Shown here in pieces: positions 19,252 to 28,420 of a stretch of 64,000 nucleotides of DNA. The notes below the pieces were generated by a model. That model was not told the DNA's origin. It was given only the letters and a program-made list of their open reading frames with translations, and searched no databases. Each line of letters begins with the position of its first letter. Position 1 is the stretch's first letter. The position numbers and the translations under genes are program-made. The stretch covers positions 124,001 through 188,000 of the forward strand of contig JAFGNN010000059.1 of assembly GCA_016926955.1 (NCBI GenBank), given 5' to 3'. The stretch comes from Spirochaetales bacterium (GTDB lineage Bacteria > Spirochaetota > Spirochaetia > Treponematales > UBA12059).

Positions 19252-20706
19252 TCAATAATGCGTATCGAGCCCGATGAAAATCTCGTAAGCCCCCGCGCCG
19301 TCCCGCGACGACGGCGCGGTGAGCGACCTGTTTTCGATCACCGCGATTGGGTCCACGCCGAACGACACGCGGCCGATGAGCGAACGCGCCGCGCTCGGGA
19401 AGACGAGCAGCTCCATGCCGCTGCCGAGCCAGGCCCCCGAGAGGTCGGTCAGGCCCGCGTCGGCGAAGACGGAAGCCTGCAGCTCGAAGCCGAAATACCG
19501 CATCCAGGACTTGCCGAACCAGGACTCGGGGTCGAACACGAGCACGCGCGCCGGGAGATCCAGGTTCATGAAAACAGCCTTGTCCGCGGAGACGCGGGCG
19601 TTGAGGATGCCGCGGATGTCCCCGCCGGCCGCGGTGTCGCTGGCGCCGGTCAGGATGCCGAAGGCGCGGACGCGGCCGGATGGCCCGATCAGCCCAAGCG
19701 GAAGGAAACCGTTCGCGGAGAAATCCAGACGCCCCGTCCAGTCTCCGCTCCAGAGGTTGTACGACCACGGCGCGGAGAGCGAAGTCGTGACGCCCTTGCG
19801 GAAATTCCCGATCCAGTCGGAGCCGCCGCCCGAGAGGCCCGCGCCGAGGCTCCAGGTCGGGCCCCGTCGGGAATCCCCGACGTCGCCGCCGGGTCGCCAA
19901 TTGCCGCCGATGCCCGTGTAGGCGTTCCAGGACACCGTACGCAGGATGCCGACGTCCTCGAACAGGGCGCCGCCGATGGAGGCGCTCGCCGAATTCCTCA
20001 GATACCAGAAATCGTCGAAGCGGGTGCCGTCGTCATCGAGCTCGTTGAGGCTCAGGCCCTGGTTCACGGACAGGCCGAGCGAAAGGGCGCCGAGAGGCAG
20101 CGAAACGCCGAGGCCCGCGTCGGCGGAATATGCCGAGCCGCTCGCGTCGCCCAGCACCCAGCCGAGCGACTGCGTGAACGAGGCGCTCCAGACCAGGCCC
20201 CAGGCCATGAAGGGCACCGAAACGTTCGAATAAAGCTCGAAGGTCCGGGTTCCGGCGAGGTCATCCTCGTAAATGAGGTCGATCGACAGCTTCTGGAAAG
20301 TCCCCAGGAAGTTGTAATCGCGCGCCTTGACGTTGAGCTGCAATCCGGAATTCGAATCGTACTTCGGTTGCGGCAGCGCGATTATGTTCCAGGAGTCCTT
20401 GGTGCGGATCAGGAGGGTCGCGGAGGCGGGGACGGAAGATTCATCGACTGCGACTTCCACGTCGACGCTTTCGAGCTGTCGCTGGTTCGAAAGCCGCTGC
20501 CGGATCTCCTCGGCATACGCGTCGAGCTGCTCGCGGGTCTCGAAGGAACGGCCCAGCTCGATTTCTGCGGCCAGCTCGAGGACGAAGCGCCTGGTGATGC
20601 CGTCGATTTCATAATCCACGGCGTCCAGCCTGAATCCGGCTTCCTGGGCGTACGAACAGAGTGCCAGGGCGGCGAGCGCGACGAGCGTCGGGATTCGTTT
20701 GTTCAT
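19252..20706 (-). CDS. Omp85-like outer-membrane protein with a single POTRA-type domain
   Basis: This is a 484-residue protein with a signal peptide (residues 1-20, cut likely after SYAQ). A POTRA-like region follows (about 30-105; a repeat in which EQLDAYAEEIRQRL precedes a V-E-V-E-V strand). The rest consists of alternating beta strands rich in W/Y/G, ending in the typical terminal aromatic strand IFIGLDTHY. It fits a short Omp85/TamA-like barrel and would sit in the outer membrane. It is 28 nt from the small secreted protein gene and is a candidate partner for glycan export or envelope assembly. I cannot name a closer family. Confidence 0.6.
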   Translation of the reverse strand: MNKRIPTLVALAALALCSYAQEAGFRLDAVDYEIDGITRRFVLELAAEIELGRSFETREQLDAYAEEIRQRLSNQRQLESVDVEVAVDESSVPASATLLIRTKDSWNIIALPQPKYDSNSGLQLNVKARDYNFLGTFQKLSIDLIYEDDLAGTRTFELYSNVSVPFMAWGLVWSASFTQSLGWVLGDASGSAYSADAGLGVSLPLGALSLGLSVNQGLSLNELDDDGTRFDDFWYLRNSASASIGGALFEDVGILRTVSWNAYTGIGGNWRPGGDVGDSRRGPTWSLGAGLSGGGSDWIGNFRKGVTTSLSAPWSYNLWSGDWTGRLDFSANGFLPLGLIGPSGRVRAFGILTGASDTAAGGDIRGILNARVSADKAVFMNLDLPARVLVFDPESWFGKSWMRYFGFELQASVFADAGLTDLSGAWLGSGMELLVFPSAARSLIGRVSFGVDPIAVIENRSLTAPSSRDGAGAYEIFIGLDTHY

Positions 20707-20734
20707 CGTTTTCTCCAGTATCGAGCGATTCGCA

Positions 20735-21487
20735 TCAACGCGACGGAGCGATGGTGCGGTCGAACATGTAGCCGAAATAGGATTTGACTCGGCCGACCAG
20801 CGAGGACTCGAGCCGGTCGCGGAACGCGCCGAAAAGATCGAACGCCTTCACGCCGCCGGCGGCGTAGCAATGCAGGCGGCCGTCGCGCTGGAACGCGTAG
20901 AGCGCCCAAACCAGGTCGCCCGGACCCGCCGCCTTGAAATTCCTGTAGGTATAGACGAGCGGTCCGTCGCTGACGTAACGGAAGGCTATCGAGCTCGGGG
21001 TCCGCTCCAGCTCGATGGTCGCCTCGTAGTCGTCGAAAGGCTCCATGGCCACCAGGATCCTGATGCGTCGCTTGCCGCCGGAGCTCGTGTCGGAGAGGAC
21101 CTTCACGTAGTCGAACAGGTCGTAGTGGGTCTGCTGCCGCTCCGACCAGTACCGGATGCCGGGGTACGAGCCGAAGTCGAGCAACGCCGCCTCGAGCGAC
21201 GGAAGGAGCGATTCGCGAGCGGGCACCGACAGCATGAGCTCCGCGAGGTAATTGGGCTTCAGCTTTCCCATCGCGGCCACGAGCTCGTCGCCGCGCGCGT
21301 CGCCCGACGACAGGGACAGATCCCGATACGATCCGAGCGAGCGCACGACCGGATTTCCGGCAAGGAGGACGCGGGACTCGTCGGAGGACAGCCTCGCGAA
21401 CGGCAACGCTTGCCCGGACAGTGTGGCAGCGGACAGGAGCGCCGAGGCAAGGGTCAGGATCTGGCGAATGGCATGTCGGGTTCGCAT
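20735..21487 (-). CDS. Secreted protein of unknown function (DUF6675-like)
   Basis: This is a 250-residue protein with a signal peptide (residues 1-25, ending SGQA). The mature part has mixed alpha/beta character and no catalytic motif that I recognise. It resembles uncharacterised spirochaete periplasmic proteins (DUF6675-like, from memory). ATG 21487 follows an AGAGGTGG ribosome-binding site; upstream codons in frame look non-coding. It sits between the regulator and the outer-membrane protein in what appears to be one operon. Confidence 0.6.
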   Translation of the reverse strand: MRTRHAIRQILTLASALLSAATLSGQALPFARLSSDESRVLLAGNPVVRSLGSYRDLSLSSGDARGDELVAAMGKLKPNYLAELMLSVPARESLLPSLEAALLDFGSYPGIRYWSERQQTHYDLFDYVKVLSDTSSGGKRRIRILVAMEPFDDYEATIELERTPSSIAFRYVSDGPLVYTYRNFKAAGPGDLVWALYAFQRDGRLHCYAAGGVKAFDLFGAFRDRLESSLVGRVKSYFGYMFDRTIAPSR

Positions 21488-21524
21488 TTCGTGGGCCACC
21501 TCTGAATGGAAACCAGCTGGAATC

Positions 21525-22121
21525 TCATACGGATACGGAATCCGGCAAGAGCACGGTCCGCAAGGCCACCGCCTCGCCGTCCGCGACGGGCGGAGCGGCA
21601 AGGCGTTCGCCCCAGACCACGCACACGTCCGGCGCCGAGGCCATGCGAGCGGCGCGCTCGAGGTCGCCGGTGCGGGCATAGAGCAGCCCGTGCCGACTGC
21701 AGGCGTATTCGAGCAGGAAGTCCAGGTCGCTGGGCCCCGCCAGGACGATGCGGGCGAAGCCGCGGCGCTTGCGCTCCATCACGAAGCCCTCGATCAGGTC
21801 GCGGTAGAGCGACACCGAGCGCGACGCCCGCCGGAAATAGCCGTAGGCGCGGCGCGCGATCTCGTTGATGCCGGCGCTCGTCATGGCGTAGTGGAGCTTG
21901 CGTGCGTTCACCCGCTTGATCAGGATCCAGCCCTTCTCGACGCAGCGGCGGAGCACGGCGTTGGTCATGCCGAGCGAAAGTCCCGCGTCCTCGGCCAGGC
22001 GGCGCTGGGTCACGGGCTCGAGGCCGCCGCGTTCCGCCTCCCAGATGCCTTCGAGCAGGACGAGCTCGGAGTCGGTCTCCGGGACGGAGCCGACGGGTGT
22101 TTCGAAGACGATGTCATTCAT
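21525..22121 (-). CDS. EPS-associated winged-helix transcriptional regulator
   Basis: This is a 198-residue protein. The N-terminal third (residues about 17-75) is a MarR-like winged helix-turn-helix, with a recognition helix around LAEDAGLSLGMTNAVLRRC and a wing around KRVNARKLHYAMT. This pattern is typical of EPS-associated regulators found at the head of exopolysaccharide loci. Residues about 110-198 form an alpha/beta domain with a Rossmann-like RIVLAGPSD, possibly a sensor. It is the first gene after the promoter-palindrome element at 22.27 kb, so autoregulation is likely. The start at ATG 22121 is preferred over an earlier one in G+C-rich, coding-poor sequence. Confidence 0.75.
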   Translation of the reverse strand: MNDIVFETPVGSVPETDSELVLLEGIWEAERGGLEPVTQRRLAEDAGLSLGMTNAVLRRCVEKGWILIKRVNARKLHYAMTSAGINEIARRAYGYFRRASRSVSLYRDLIEGFVMERKRRGFARIVLAGPSDLDFLLEYACSRHGLLYARTGDLERAARMASAPDVCVVWGERLAAPPVADGEAVALRTVLLPDSVSV

Positions 22122-22270
22122 TCTTGTTGCTCGGAAGGGTACGCGGGGACCGAAGGCGCGACGGCGCCTCCCCGACATGGATATCCGCCCCGGGGAACGC
22201 GCGACGCGGCCGAAACACGCGGTCGGCGCCGGGGGGCGCTGTCACGGCGCGAGGCTGTCCCGCGCCGAGT

Positions 22271-22316
22271 GTTCAAATCGTGAACAAGTGTAGCGCGATT
22301 CCATCGGGAAACGCAA
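22271..22316 (-). promoter_or_regulatory. Promoter with overlapping palindromic operator, copy A
   Basis: On the minus strand there is a -35-like TTGCGT (22316-22311), an 18-nt spacer, and a -10-like TACACT (22292-22287). Right after it comes the inverted repeat GTTCA-N5-TGAAC (22285-22271), placed at the expected transcription start. The same arrangement occurs at 45039-45083. It lies in the 283-nt gap between the WecA-like gene and the regulator (22122-22404), in which I see no gene. A repressor site for the regulator is the simplest reading. Confidence 0.55.
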
Positions 22317-22404
22317 GGGAGTGGAGATTTCGGAGACAAGGACGCCCTGCCGCGCCGACAGATGCCGGAATCCGCGGGCGGCGGCGGAAGGCGCGGTCCT
22401 TTCC

Positions 22405-23484
22405 TCAGACTCCATCCCGTCTGGATCGCCGGATCGCGAACCCTGACCGCTTCAGGAAATGCGACACCAGGAACAACGCCGCGACCGCGAACCACGAGCC
22501 GTACATGAGCGCCAGGGCCGATCCCTGGTCCAGGTAGGTGATAGATACGGCGGCCGTGGCGAGCGCTATCGAGACCGTGTAGACCAGCGCCAGGATATGT
22601 CGCCCCGGAAGCCCGAAACCCAGGAGCTTGTGGTGCAGGTGGAGGCGGTCCGGCGTGTAGAAAGGCACCCGCATGCGCAAACGCCGCAGGATGGATGATG
22701 CCGTGTCCAGTATGGGCACGAGGGCGACGGTGACGCCGATGACCAGGTTGGGCGCCGCCGGGTCGTGTCGCGCCATGGAGAGCGGCAGGATCCCGACCGC
22801 GAAACCGAGGAACATGCTGCCCGAGTCGCCCATGAAAATGCTCGCCGGCGGGAAATTATAGAAGAGGAAGCCGATGGCCGCGCCGAGTACGGCGCACGCA
22901 AGGAGACCCGTCGCGGCGTCGCCGGTCCGGTAGGCCATGAAGGCGTATGCCCCCGCCCCGATCGCCGCGATCCCCCCCGCCAGTCCGTCAAGCCCGTCGA
23001 TCAGGTTCATCGCGTTCATGACTCCCACCAGCCACAGGAGGGTGAGGAAGGGGCCCGCGATGCCGAGTTCGAGGGGCGCGAGGCCGAAGGGCAGGTCGAC
23101 GCGCCTGAACGAATAACCCGCGGCGATCACGACGGCGGAGACGGCGACCTGCGCCGCGAGCTCCCAGCGGGCCTGGAGGTTGAGGAAGTCGTCCACGAGG
23201 CCCAGCGCCGTCACGGCGACAAATCCCCCAAGGAGGATCAGGGTCCGAGGGTCGAGGAGAAGCGGCTGCCCCGCCGCCGGTGCTATCCAGAAGGCCGTGG
23301 CGACGAAGGCGATCATGGCGGAGAAGGCGATGCCGACCCCGCCCAGCCTGGGAATGTCGCCCGTGTGGATTTTCCGCTCGTCCTTCCGGTCGAACCAAGC
23401 GCGCTTGTACGCCACGGCGAGCACGAGGGGCAGGGCGAATACGTCGATGATGCCCGCGATGACCGCTGCCGTTGCGTAGATCAT
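22405..23484 (-). CDS. WecA/TagO-like undecaprenyl-phosphate sugar-1-phosphate transferase
   Basis: This is a 359-residue polytopic membrane protein (about 10-11 spans). It has PRLGGVGI near residue 46, the acidic LVDDFLN motif, NLIDGLDGLAGG, FMGDSGSMFLGF and the cytoplasmic HLHHKLL histidine motif, all conserved in the MraY/WecA superfamily. It transfers a HexNAc-1-phosphate from the UDP-sugar to undecaprenyl phosphate to start glycan synthesis. The ATG at 23484 follows AAGGACG. It is the last gene of the Wzz-SLBB operon, 48 nt downstream of the SLBB gene. Confidence 0.92.
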   Translation of the reverse strand: MIYATAAVIAGIIDVFALPLVLAVAYKRAWFDRKDERKIHTGDIPRLGGVGIAFSAMIAFVATAFWIAPAAGQPLLLDPRTLILLGGFVAVTALGLVDDFLNLQARWELAAQVAVSAVVIAAGYSFRRVDLPFGLAPLELGIAGPFLTLLWLVGVMNAMNLIDGLDGLAGGIAAIGAGAYAFMAYRTGDAATGLLACAVLGAAIGFLFYNFPPASIFMGDSGSMFLGFAVGILPLSMARHDPAAPNLVIGVTVALVPILDTASSILRRLRMRVPFYTPDRLHLHHKLLGFGLPGRHILALVYTVSIALATAAVSITYLDQGSALALMYGSWFAVAALFLVSHFLKRSGFAIRRSRRDGV

Positions 23485-23532
23485 GTGGCGTCCTTTGTCA
23501 TCACGCGGATGCAGGGGGAATCCGGCCAGGAA

Positions 23533-25065
23533 TCAGCGCGTGAACTGGATGATGCCGAGCACGAGGCTGCCCACCGAAATCATAACGCCCACTATCCCCG
23601 ATATCCTGCCGAACGAGTACAGCGCGGAGTTGGAACGCACCACGATCGAATCCTCGGGCTCGATGACGGAATCCTTCGATCGTCGGGTTCCTTCCTTCGA
23701 GACGATGTCGAGCGCGTCGCCCGAGTTGCGCTCGCGGTCGACTCCTCCCGCCAGGTTCACGTAGTACTCCCAGCCTCTTTCGGGGATGTAGGGATAGCGA
23801 CCGGGCAGCGCGACGGCGCCCGAGACGCTCACGAAGAACTGCCGGAAAGGCACGACAACCACGTCGCCCGGCTCGAGCGCCATGTCGCCGGAGTAATCCT
23901 TGTCGTACAGGAAGCGGGAGAGGTCGACAGGGTAGGTCAAGCCTCCCCGGCTCAGGAACGCGTTCGGAAGGTCGCTGACCGACGAGAAGCGCTCGCGAAG
24001 GTCCTGCGTAGCCCGTGACAGCGAAAGTCCGGGCACCAGGGTGAACGCCATGCGCCTGGTGCCGAGCGGCTCGTCCCCCGTCTCGCCCACCCCGACCGCG
24101 CCTTCGAAGAAGAAGGCGGGCAGGAGGGCGGTGATCGAGGGGACGTGCACGGAATCGAGGTGGTTCAGGACGAAGTCTTTCGACGACGGGAAATCCAGGG
24201 TAAGGGTCTCGCCGAGCGCGGTCGGGGCCCCGACCCTCCGTACGAGAGAGAGCCTCGCCGGATCGGCCGTCTCCACCAGACCGTCTCCGTACCGTTCGAT
24301 CAGCGTCCCGAGGGTGTCGCCCGCCAGCAGCTGGTAGGAACCGGGCCGCCGGACGGCGCCGCTCAGGGCCACCTGCCGCTCGCACCGGAGAAATTCGACC
24401 GTGTCGAAGGGCTTTACGTATGGATTCTGGGCAAGGTCGCCGTCCCGGTCGGCGAGGTACAGATCGAAGGTCCGCGAGGTTCCGTCGGCGGAAACGATCC
24501 TGACCGCGCGCCGGGACGCCCACGGCGTCACGTTCGCCCAGAGCTCGGAGAGCCTGGTCAGGCCCCAGACCAGCCGGACCCCGGAGTGCGCGACCTCGCC
24601 GCGCACGAACACCTGGAAAGCGCCGACCGTCTTGACCACCACCCGCGGCGAGGAACCGGGATACGCCCTGAGCACCGCGCGCTCTGCCGCGTCCCGGAGC
24701 TGGACGAAGGTGAGGTTCCGGGCCTCGAGCGGGGGCAGGTTGGGCAAGGCGAAACGGTAATCCGGTCCGATCGGCGCCTCGAGCACCACCTGCCCGCCCG
24801 AAGTCAGGAAGGTCACGCTGTAGACATCGCCCGGAGTGACGGGGTAGTCGGCGGTCGCCATGGCCACGCTGGCGCGCCCCTCGGGCGTGGCCAGCACCGC
24901 GTCAAGGGCGTAGGCCGCGTCGTCCAGGGCGTCGGCGCCCTGCGTGCCGGCCGGCGACATGACCGGAACAGAGGCCGGCGTTCCACCCGCCGCGGCCGGA
25001 ATCTGCGCCGGGATGGTCCCGGCGAGCACGAGCGCCACGGACACGGCGATGGCAAGGCGCTTCAC
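23533..25065 (-). CDS. SLBB-domain polysaccharide export protein (Wza-like)
   Basis: This is a 510-residue protein with a signal peptide (about 1-20; no lipobox cysteine is evident). A poly_export-type region with a VTPGDVYSVTFL core follows near residues 75-160. Repeated SLBB-like segments come next (VRGEVAHSG, LSGAVRRPGSYQ and VSGAVALPGRYP). A C-terminal hydrophobic span covers about residues 487-507. It resembles spirochaete and Bacteroidetes export proteins and would form the outer-membrane or periplasmic passage of a Wzx/Wzy system. The GTG start at 25065 overlaps the Wzz stop by GTGA. Confidence 0.88.
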   Translation of the reverse strand: MKRLAIAVSVALVLAGTIPAQIPAAAGGTPASVPVMSPAGTQGADALDDAAYALDAVLATPEGRASVAMATADYPVTPGDVYSVTFLTSGGQVVLEAPIGPDYRFALPNLPPLEARNLTFVQLRDAAERAVLRAYPGSSPRVVVKTVGAFQVFVRGEVAHSGVRLVWGLTRLSELWANVTPWASRRAVRIVSADGTSRTFDLYLADRDGDLAQNPYVKPFDTVEFLRCERQVALSGAVRRPGSYQLLAGDTLGTLIERYGDGLVETADPARLSLVRRVGAPTALGETLTLDFPSSKDFVLNHLDSVHVPSITALLPAFFFEGAVGVGETGDEPLGTRRMAFTLVPGLSLSRATQDLRERFSSVSDLPNAFLSRGGLTYPVDLSRFLYDKDYSGDMALEPGDVVVVPFRQFFVSVSGAVALPGRYPYIPERGWEYYVNLAGGVDRERNSGDALDIVSKEGTRRSKDSVIEPEDSIVVRSNSALYSFGRISGIVGVMISVGSLVLGIIQFTR

Positions 25066-26276
25066 GATCGGTCCCCTCCCCTGAGCCTCGACATGGCGTG
25101 CGGATCGTTCCGGATCGAATGTATGGCCTCGAGAACGAAAGCGGTCAGGACCAGGAGGAAGAACGCGGCCAGGGTCACGGCCGCGCAGAGCATGCCGCGG
25201 CTCGGACCCGCCTTCTGGTCGGGCGCTTCCGCGAGCTCCACCACCTGGAAGCTCGGACCGGAGCCCTCCGCGTCGAGCCGGGCGAGTTCGTACTGCTGGT
25301 TCAGGAGCTTGTAGATCTCTCCCTGCACGAGGAGCTCGCGCTGCAGGGCGGACAGCTCGAAGGTGATGCTGGTGATGTCCTTTCCCCCCGGCAGCACCGC
25401 CGAGCGTCCGCTTTCAAGCTCGGCGATCTTCGAGGCGATGCTGGCCCGTTCCGTGCGCAGGCGGCGGATGACCGGATCATCGACCTTCGAGAACTCGGTG
25501 TAGTTCTCGATCTCCATGTCTTTCATGATGAGCTCGGACCGCAAGCGCGCGAGGACTGTCACCTGTTCGGTGGCCAGGGCGTCGACGCTCAGGTACCCGT
25601 ACTTGGAGGTGAAGACCGCGATCTCTGCCTCGATGCGGTCGATCGCCACCTGCACGTCGGCCAGCTTGCCTTCGAGCAGGCGCTTCTGTTCGCTCGCCTT
25701 CTTGCCGCTCAGGGCGGCGAAGCGGCGGTCGAGTATGTCGACCGAGCGGTTGACCACCCGCGCCGCGTACTCGGGGTCGGTGTCCTTGAAAGCCAGGGCG
25801 ACCGTGCCGGTTTTCTGGTCGAGCGCGGCGGAAAAACGGGCGAGGAAGGCCCTGCGGGTTCCGCTCCGAGGATTCCTGTCGACCTTGTAGCGCGAGGTGA
25901 AGTCGAACTCCTCGTTGAGCTCGTCGATGGCGGTATTGCTTTTCGCCAGCAGGATGGCCAGTTCCGCCTTCGAGTACCCGCCGGTCGGGACGCCCGGCAG
26001 CGAAGTCCGGCTGCCGAGGCCGCTCGCGGCAAGCAAGCCGGCGAGCCCGGAGCCCGAGTCTTCCGAGACCAGCACCACGGCCTTCGGCACGTAGAAATTC
26101 GGCAGATAGCTTCTTTCCGGCGGCAGGACGAGCGATCCGACGGCGAAAAGGACGCCGCCGAGTGCGGCGGCGGCGGTACCGACCAGGATCATCGCACGAT
26201 GCCGGAGCAGGATGGCGGCCACGTCGATGAGGGACATTTCTTCGTGCGGCTTGCCGGTGTGAACCTCGTTGTCCAT
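25062..26276 (-). CDS. Chain-length determinant protein (Wzz/GNVR type)
   Basis: This is a 404-residue protein with the classic Wzz topology. A short cytoplasmic N-terminus (SLIDVAAILLRHR) is followed by a first membrane span near residues 33-55. A long periplasmic region holds predicted coiled coil at about residues 180-330. A second span lies near 365-388, with a short basic tail. There is no C-terminal tyrosine-kinase domain, so kinase control, if any, would be separate. It sets polymer length for the Wzy polymerase. The candidate promoter at 26308-26336 lies just upstream. Confidence 0.92.
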   Translation of the reverse strand: MDNEVHTGKPHEEMSLIDVAAILLRHRAMILVGTAAAALGGVLFAVGSLVLPPERSYLPNFYVPKAVVLVSEDSGSGLAGLLAASGLGSRTSLPGVPTGGYSKAELAILLAKSNTAIDELNEEFDFTSRYKVDRNPRSGTRRAFLARFSAALDQKTGTVALAFKDTDPEYAARVVNRSVDILDRRFAALSGKKASEQKRLLEGKLADVQVAIDRIEAEIAVFTSKYGYLSVDALATEQVTVLARLRSELIMKDMEIENYTEFSKVDDPVIRRLRTERASIASKIAELESGRSAVLPGGKDITSITFELSALQRELLVQGEIYKLLNQQYELARLDAEGSGPSFQVVELAEAPDQKAGPSRGMLCAAVTLAAFFLLVLTAFVLEAIHSIRNDPHAMSRLRGGDRS

Positions 26277-26307
26277 GGGGCGTCCTGGAGGAAGCGGTCT
26301 GCCTTCA

Positions 26308-26336
26308 ACTATACCAGAGCGTCATCCAATAGTGAA
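26308..26336 (-). promoter_or_regulatory. Candidate sigma70 promoter for the wzz-SLBB-wecA operon
   Basis: On the minus strand, TTCACT (26336-26331), a 17-nt spacer and TATAGT (26313-26308) with a TG just upstream of the -10 form an extended -10 promoter. It overlaps the last codons of rfbB and would start transcripts about 25 nt before wzz. This allows the export/chain-length genes to be expressed apart from the upstream cluster. Confidence 0.5.
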
Positions 26337-27419
26337 TGTAGGGGACCCGTCCCGGCGCCCGGCGTAGTTGCGCTCGATCCAGGATCGGTATTCGCCGGTT
26401 CGCACGCGCTCGATCCAGCGCGGGTTGTCCAGGTACCAGCGGACAGTCCTGCGCAATCCCTCGTCGAAGTCCACGGACTGCCTCCAGCCGAGCTCCCGCT
26501 TCAGCTTCGAGCAGTCGATGGCGTAGCGGCGATCGTGTCCGGGCCGGTCCGCGACGAAGGTGACGAGCGAACGGAGCGATGCGAGGTCCTTCCCGGCCTC
26601 CTCGGCCACCAGCTCGATCAGGCGGTTCACGAGGCGCAGGTTTTCCCACTCGTTCTCGCCGCCGATGTTGTAGGTCTCGCCGGGGCGCCCCCCGGTCATG
26701 ACAGCCCAGACGGCTGCGTTGTGGTCCTCCACGTAGAGCCAGTCGCGGACGTTCTTGCCATCGCCGTACACCGGCAAGGGCTTACCCTCGAGCATGTTGA
26801 GGATCATCACCGGGATGAGCTTCTCGGGGAACTGGAAGGGGCCATAGTTGTTCGAGCAGTTGGTCATGGTGACGGGAAGTCCGTAGGTATGGAAGTACGC
26901 CATGGCCAGGTGGTCGCTCGAGGCCTTGCTGGCCGAGTAGGGCGAGCGGGGATCGTAGGGCGTGGTCTCGGTGAACTTGCCCGTCTCGCCGAGCGAGCCG
27001 TACACCTCGTCGGTGGAAACATGGTGGAACAGGACGCCCTCGCGGCCCTTCCACGCGTTCCGCGCGACGTCCAGCAGGGTGAAGGTGCCCATGACGTTGG
27101 TGCGCACGAACGCCTCGGGACCGTGGATGGAGCGGTCGACGTGGCTTTCCGCGGCGAAGTGGACCACGGCGTCGATGGCGAAGTCGGCAAAGACCGTCTC
27201 GACGGCGGCGCGATCGGTGATGTCACCTTTGACGAAGACATAGCGCCCGCCCGCCGCCGCGGCGACGTCGTCGAGGCTCTCCGGATTGCCGGCGTAGGTG
27301 AGGGCGTCGAAGTTGACGACCCGTCCCTTGAAATCGGGCTTCGACAGCAGCCAGCGGACGAAGTTCGATCCGATGAAGCCCGCGCCTCCCGTCACCAGAA
27401 TGTTGTCGTAGGTTCTCAT
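26322..27419 (-). CDS. rfbB: dTDP-glucose 4,6-dehydratase
   Basis: This is a 365-residue SDR catalysing the second step of dTDP-L-rhamnose synthesis. It has [12 protein letters not shown] at the N-terminus, [18 protein letters not shown], the catalytic STDEVYG and YSASKASSD, and [14 protein letters not shown]. All are standard RmlB motifs. ATG 27419 is preferred over the GTG two codons earlier because the AGGGAG ribosome-binding site sits 5 nt before it. It is the last gene of the rfbC-rfbD-rfbB group. Confidence 0.95.
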   Translation of the reverse strand: MRTYDNILVTGGAGFIGSNFVRWLLSKPDFKGRVVNFDALTYAGNPESLDDVAAAAGGRYVFVKGDITDRAAVETVFADFAIDAVVHFAAESHVDRSIHGPEAFVRTNVMGTFTLLDVARNAWKGREGVLFHHVSTDEVYGSLGETGKFTETTPYDPRSPYSASKASSDHLAMAYFHTYGLPVTMTNCSNNYGPFQFPEKLIPVMILNMLEGKPLPVYGDGKNVRDWLYVEDHNAAVWAVMTGGRPGETYNIGGENEWENLRLVNRLIELVAEEAGKDLASLRSLVTFVADRPGHDRRYAIDCSKLKRELGWRQSVDFDEGLRRTVRWYLDNPRWIERVRTGEYRSWIERNYAGRRDGSPTFTIG

Positions 27420-27443
27420 GGTCACTCCCTGGGTGTTGCATCA

Positions 27444-27471
27444 CTCACGGACACGACAGCCGGCCCGTGAG
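27444..27471. repeat. Inverted repeat between rfbD and rfbB
   Basis: Perfect 7-bp arms CTCACGG (27444-27450) and CCGTGAG (27465-27471) flank 14 nt, within the 84-nt gap between rfbD and rfbB. There is no T-run on either strand, so it is not a standard terminator. It may be an RNA hairpin separating the genes or a chance pairing in G+C-rich sequence. Confidence 0.35.
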
Positions 27472-27503
27472 CGCTCGCCGGATCAGAATCCATCGCTTTC
27501 ATG

Positions 27504-28385
27504 TCATGGAGCCTTCGCGGGATTCCCGCGGATGTAGCGTTCGAGGCTCCGGTTCCATTCGGGAATTTCCACGGCGTAGTCGGCTTTTATCTTTTCCTTC
27601 GAGAGGACGGAGTACGCGGGGCGCCTGGCCTTGGTAGGGTATTCGTCGGTACGCAGGGGCCTTACGTCGCAGTCGTGGTCGAGCAGGCCGCAATCGCGAC
27701 CCAAGCGGTGGATTTCGGTCGCGAAGCCGTGCCAGGTGGTTTCGCCGGAGTTCGTGTAGTGGTAGATGCCGTAGCGTTTTCCGGGACTCCGGGCGATCGC
27801 GAGGACGGCACGCGCCAGGTCATACGCCCAGGTGGGGCTGCCGCGTTGGTCCGCCACCACGCCGATCGAGGGCCGTTCCTTCATGAGGGCGAGCATTGTG
27901 GACACGAAGTTCGGCCCGTGCGTCCCGTAAAGCCACGCGGTCCGGAGGACGATGGTTTCCGGGCACGCATCCATGGCGGCACGCTCGCCTTCCGCCTTGG
28001 TCCGACCGTAGACGCCCGTGGGCGCCACGGGATCGCTCTCGAGATAGGGCCTCGCACCCCAGCCGTCGAAGACATAATCCGTGGAAAAGTGGATGAGCCA
28101 GGCGCCGAGGTCCCTCGCGGCCGCCGCGATATTTCCGGGACCCGTCACGTTGAGGGCGCGGCAAAGCGCATCTTCGTCCTCCGCCCTGTCCACCGCGGTA
28201 TACGCAGCGCAGTTCACGATGCCCGAGATCCCCTTGGCGTCGGCGAACGCCGACAGGGCCGCGGGGTCGAGGATGTCCACGTCGCGATCGGTGCCGACAA
28301 AGTCGACGCCCTCCCGCTCGAAAAGTCCCGAGAGCTCGGCGCCGAGCATTCCTCGGTTGCCTATCAACCAGATTCGTTCAGTCAT
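27504..28385 (-). CDS. rfbD: dTDP-4-dehydrorhamnose reductase
   Basis: This is a 293-residue RmlD-type SDR with NRGMLGAEL in the nucleotide-binding loop, NCAAYTAVDRAE, the FSTDYVFDG catalytic segment and YGRTKAEGE (YxxxK). It reduces dTDP-4-dehydro-L-rhamnose to dTDP-L-rhamnose using NAD(P)H. ATG 28385 follows GGGGAAGAG at a good distance. It stands 35 nt after rfbC in the same operon. Confidence 0.95.
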   Translation of the reverse strand: MTERIWLIGNRGMLGAELSGLFEREGVDFVGTDRDVDILDPAALSAFADAKGISGIVNCAAYTAVDRAEDEDALCRALNVTGPGNIAAAARDLGAWLIHFSTDYVFDGWGARPYLESDPVAPTGVYGRTKAEGERAAMDACPETIVLRTAWLYGTHGPNFVSTMLALMKERPSIGVVADQRGSPTWAYDLARAVLAIARSPGKRYGIYHYTNSGETTWHGFATEIHRLGRDCGLLDHDCDVRPLRTDEYPTKARRPAYSVLSKEKIKADYAVEIPEWNRSLERYIRGNPAKAP

Positions 28386-28420
28386 GTGACTCTTCCCCGA
28401 TCGAGGCGCCGAGGCCCCCG

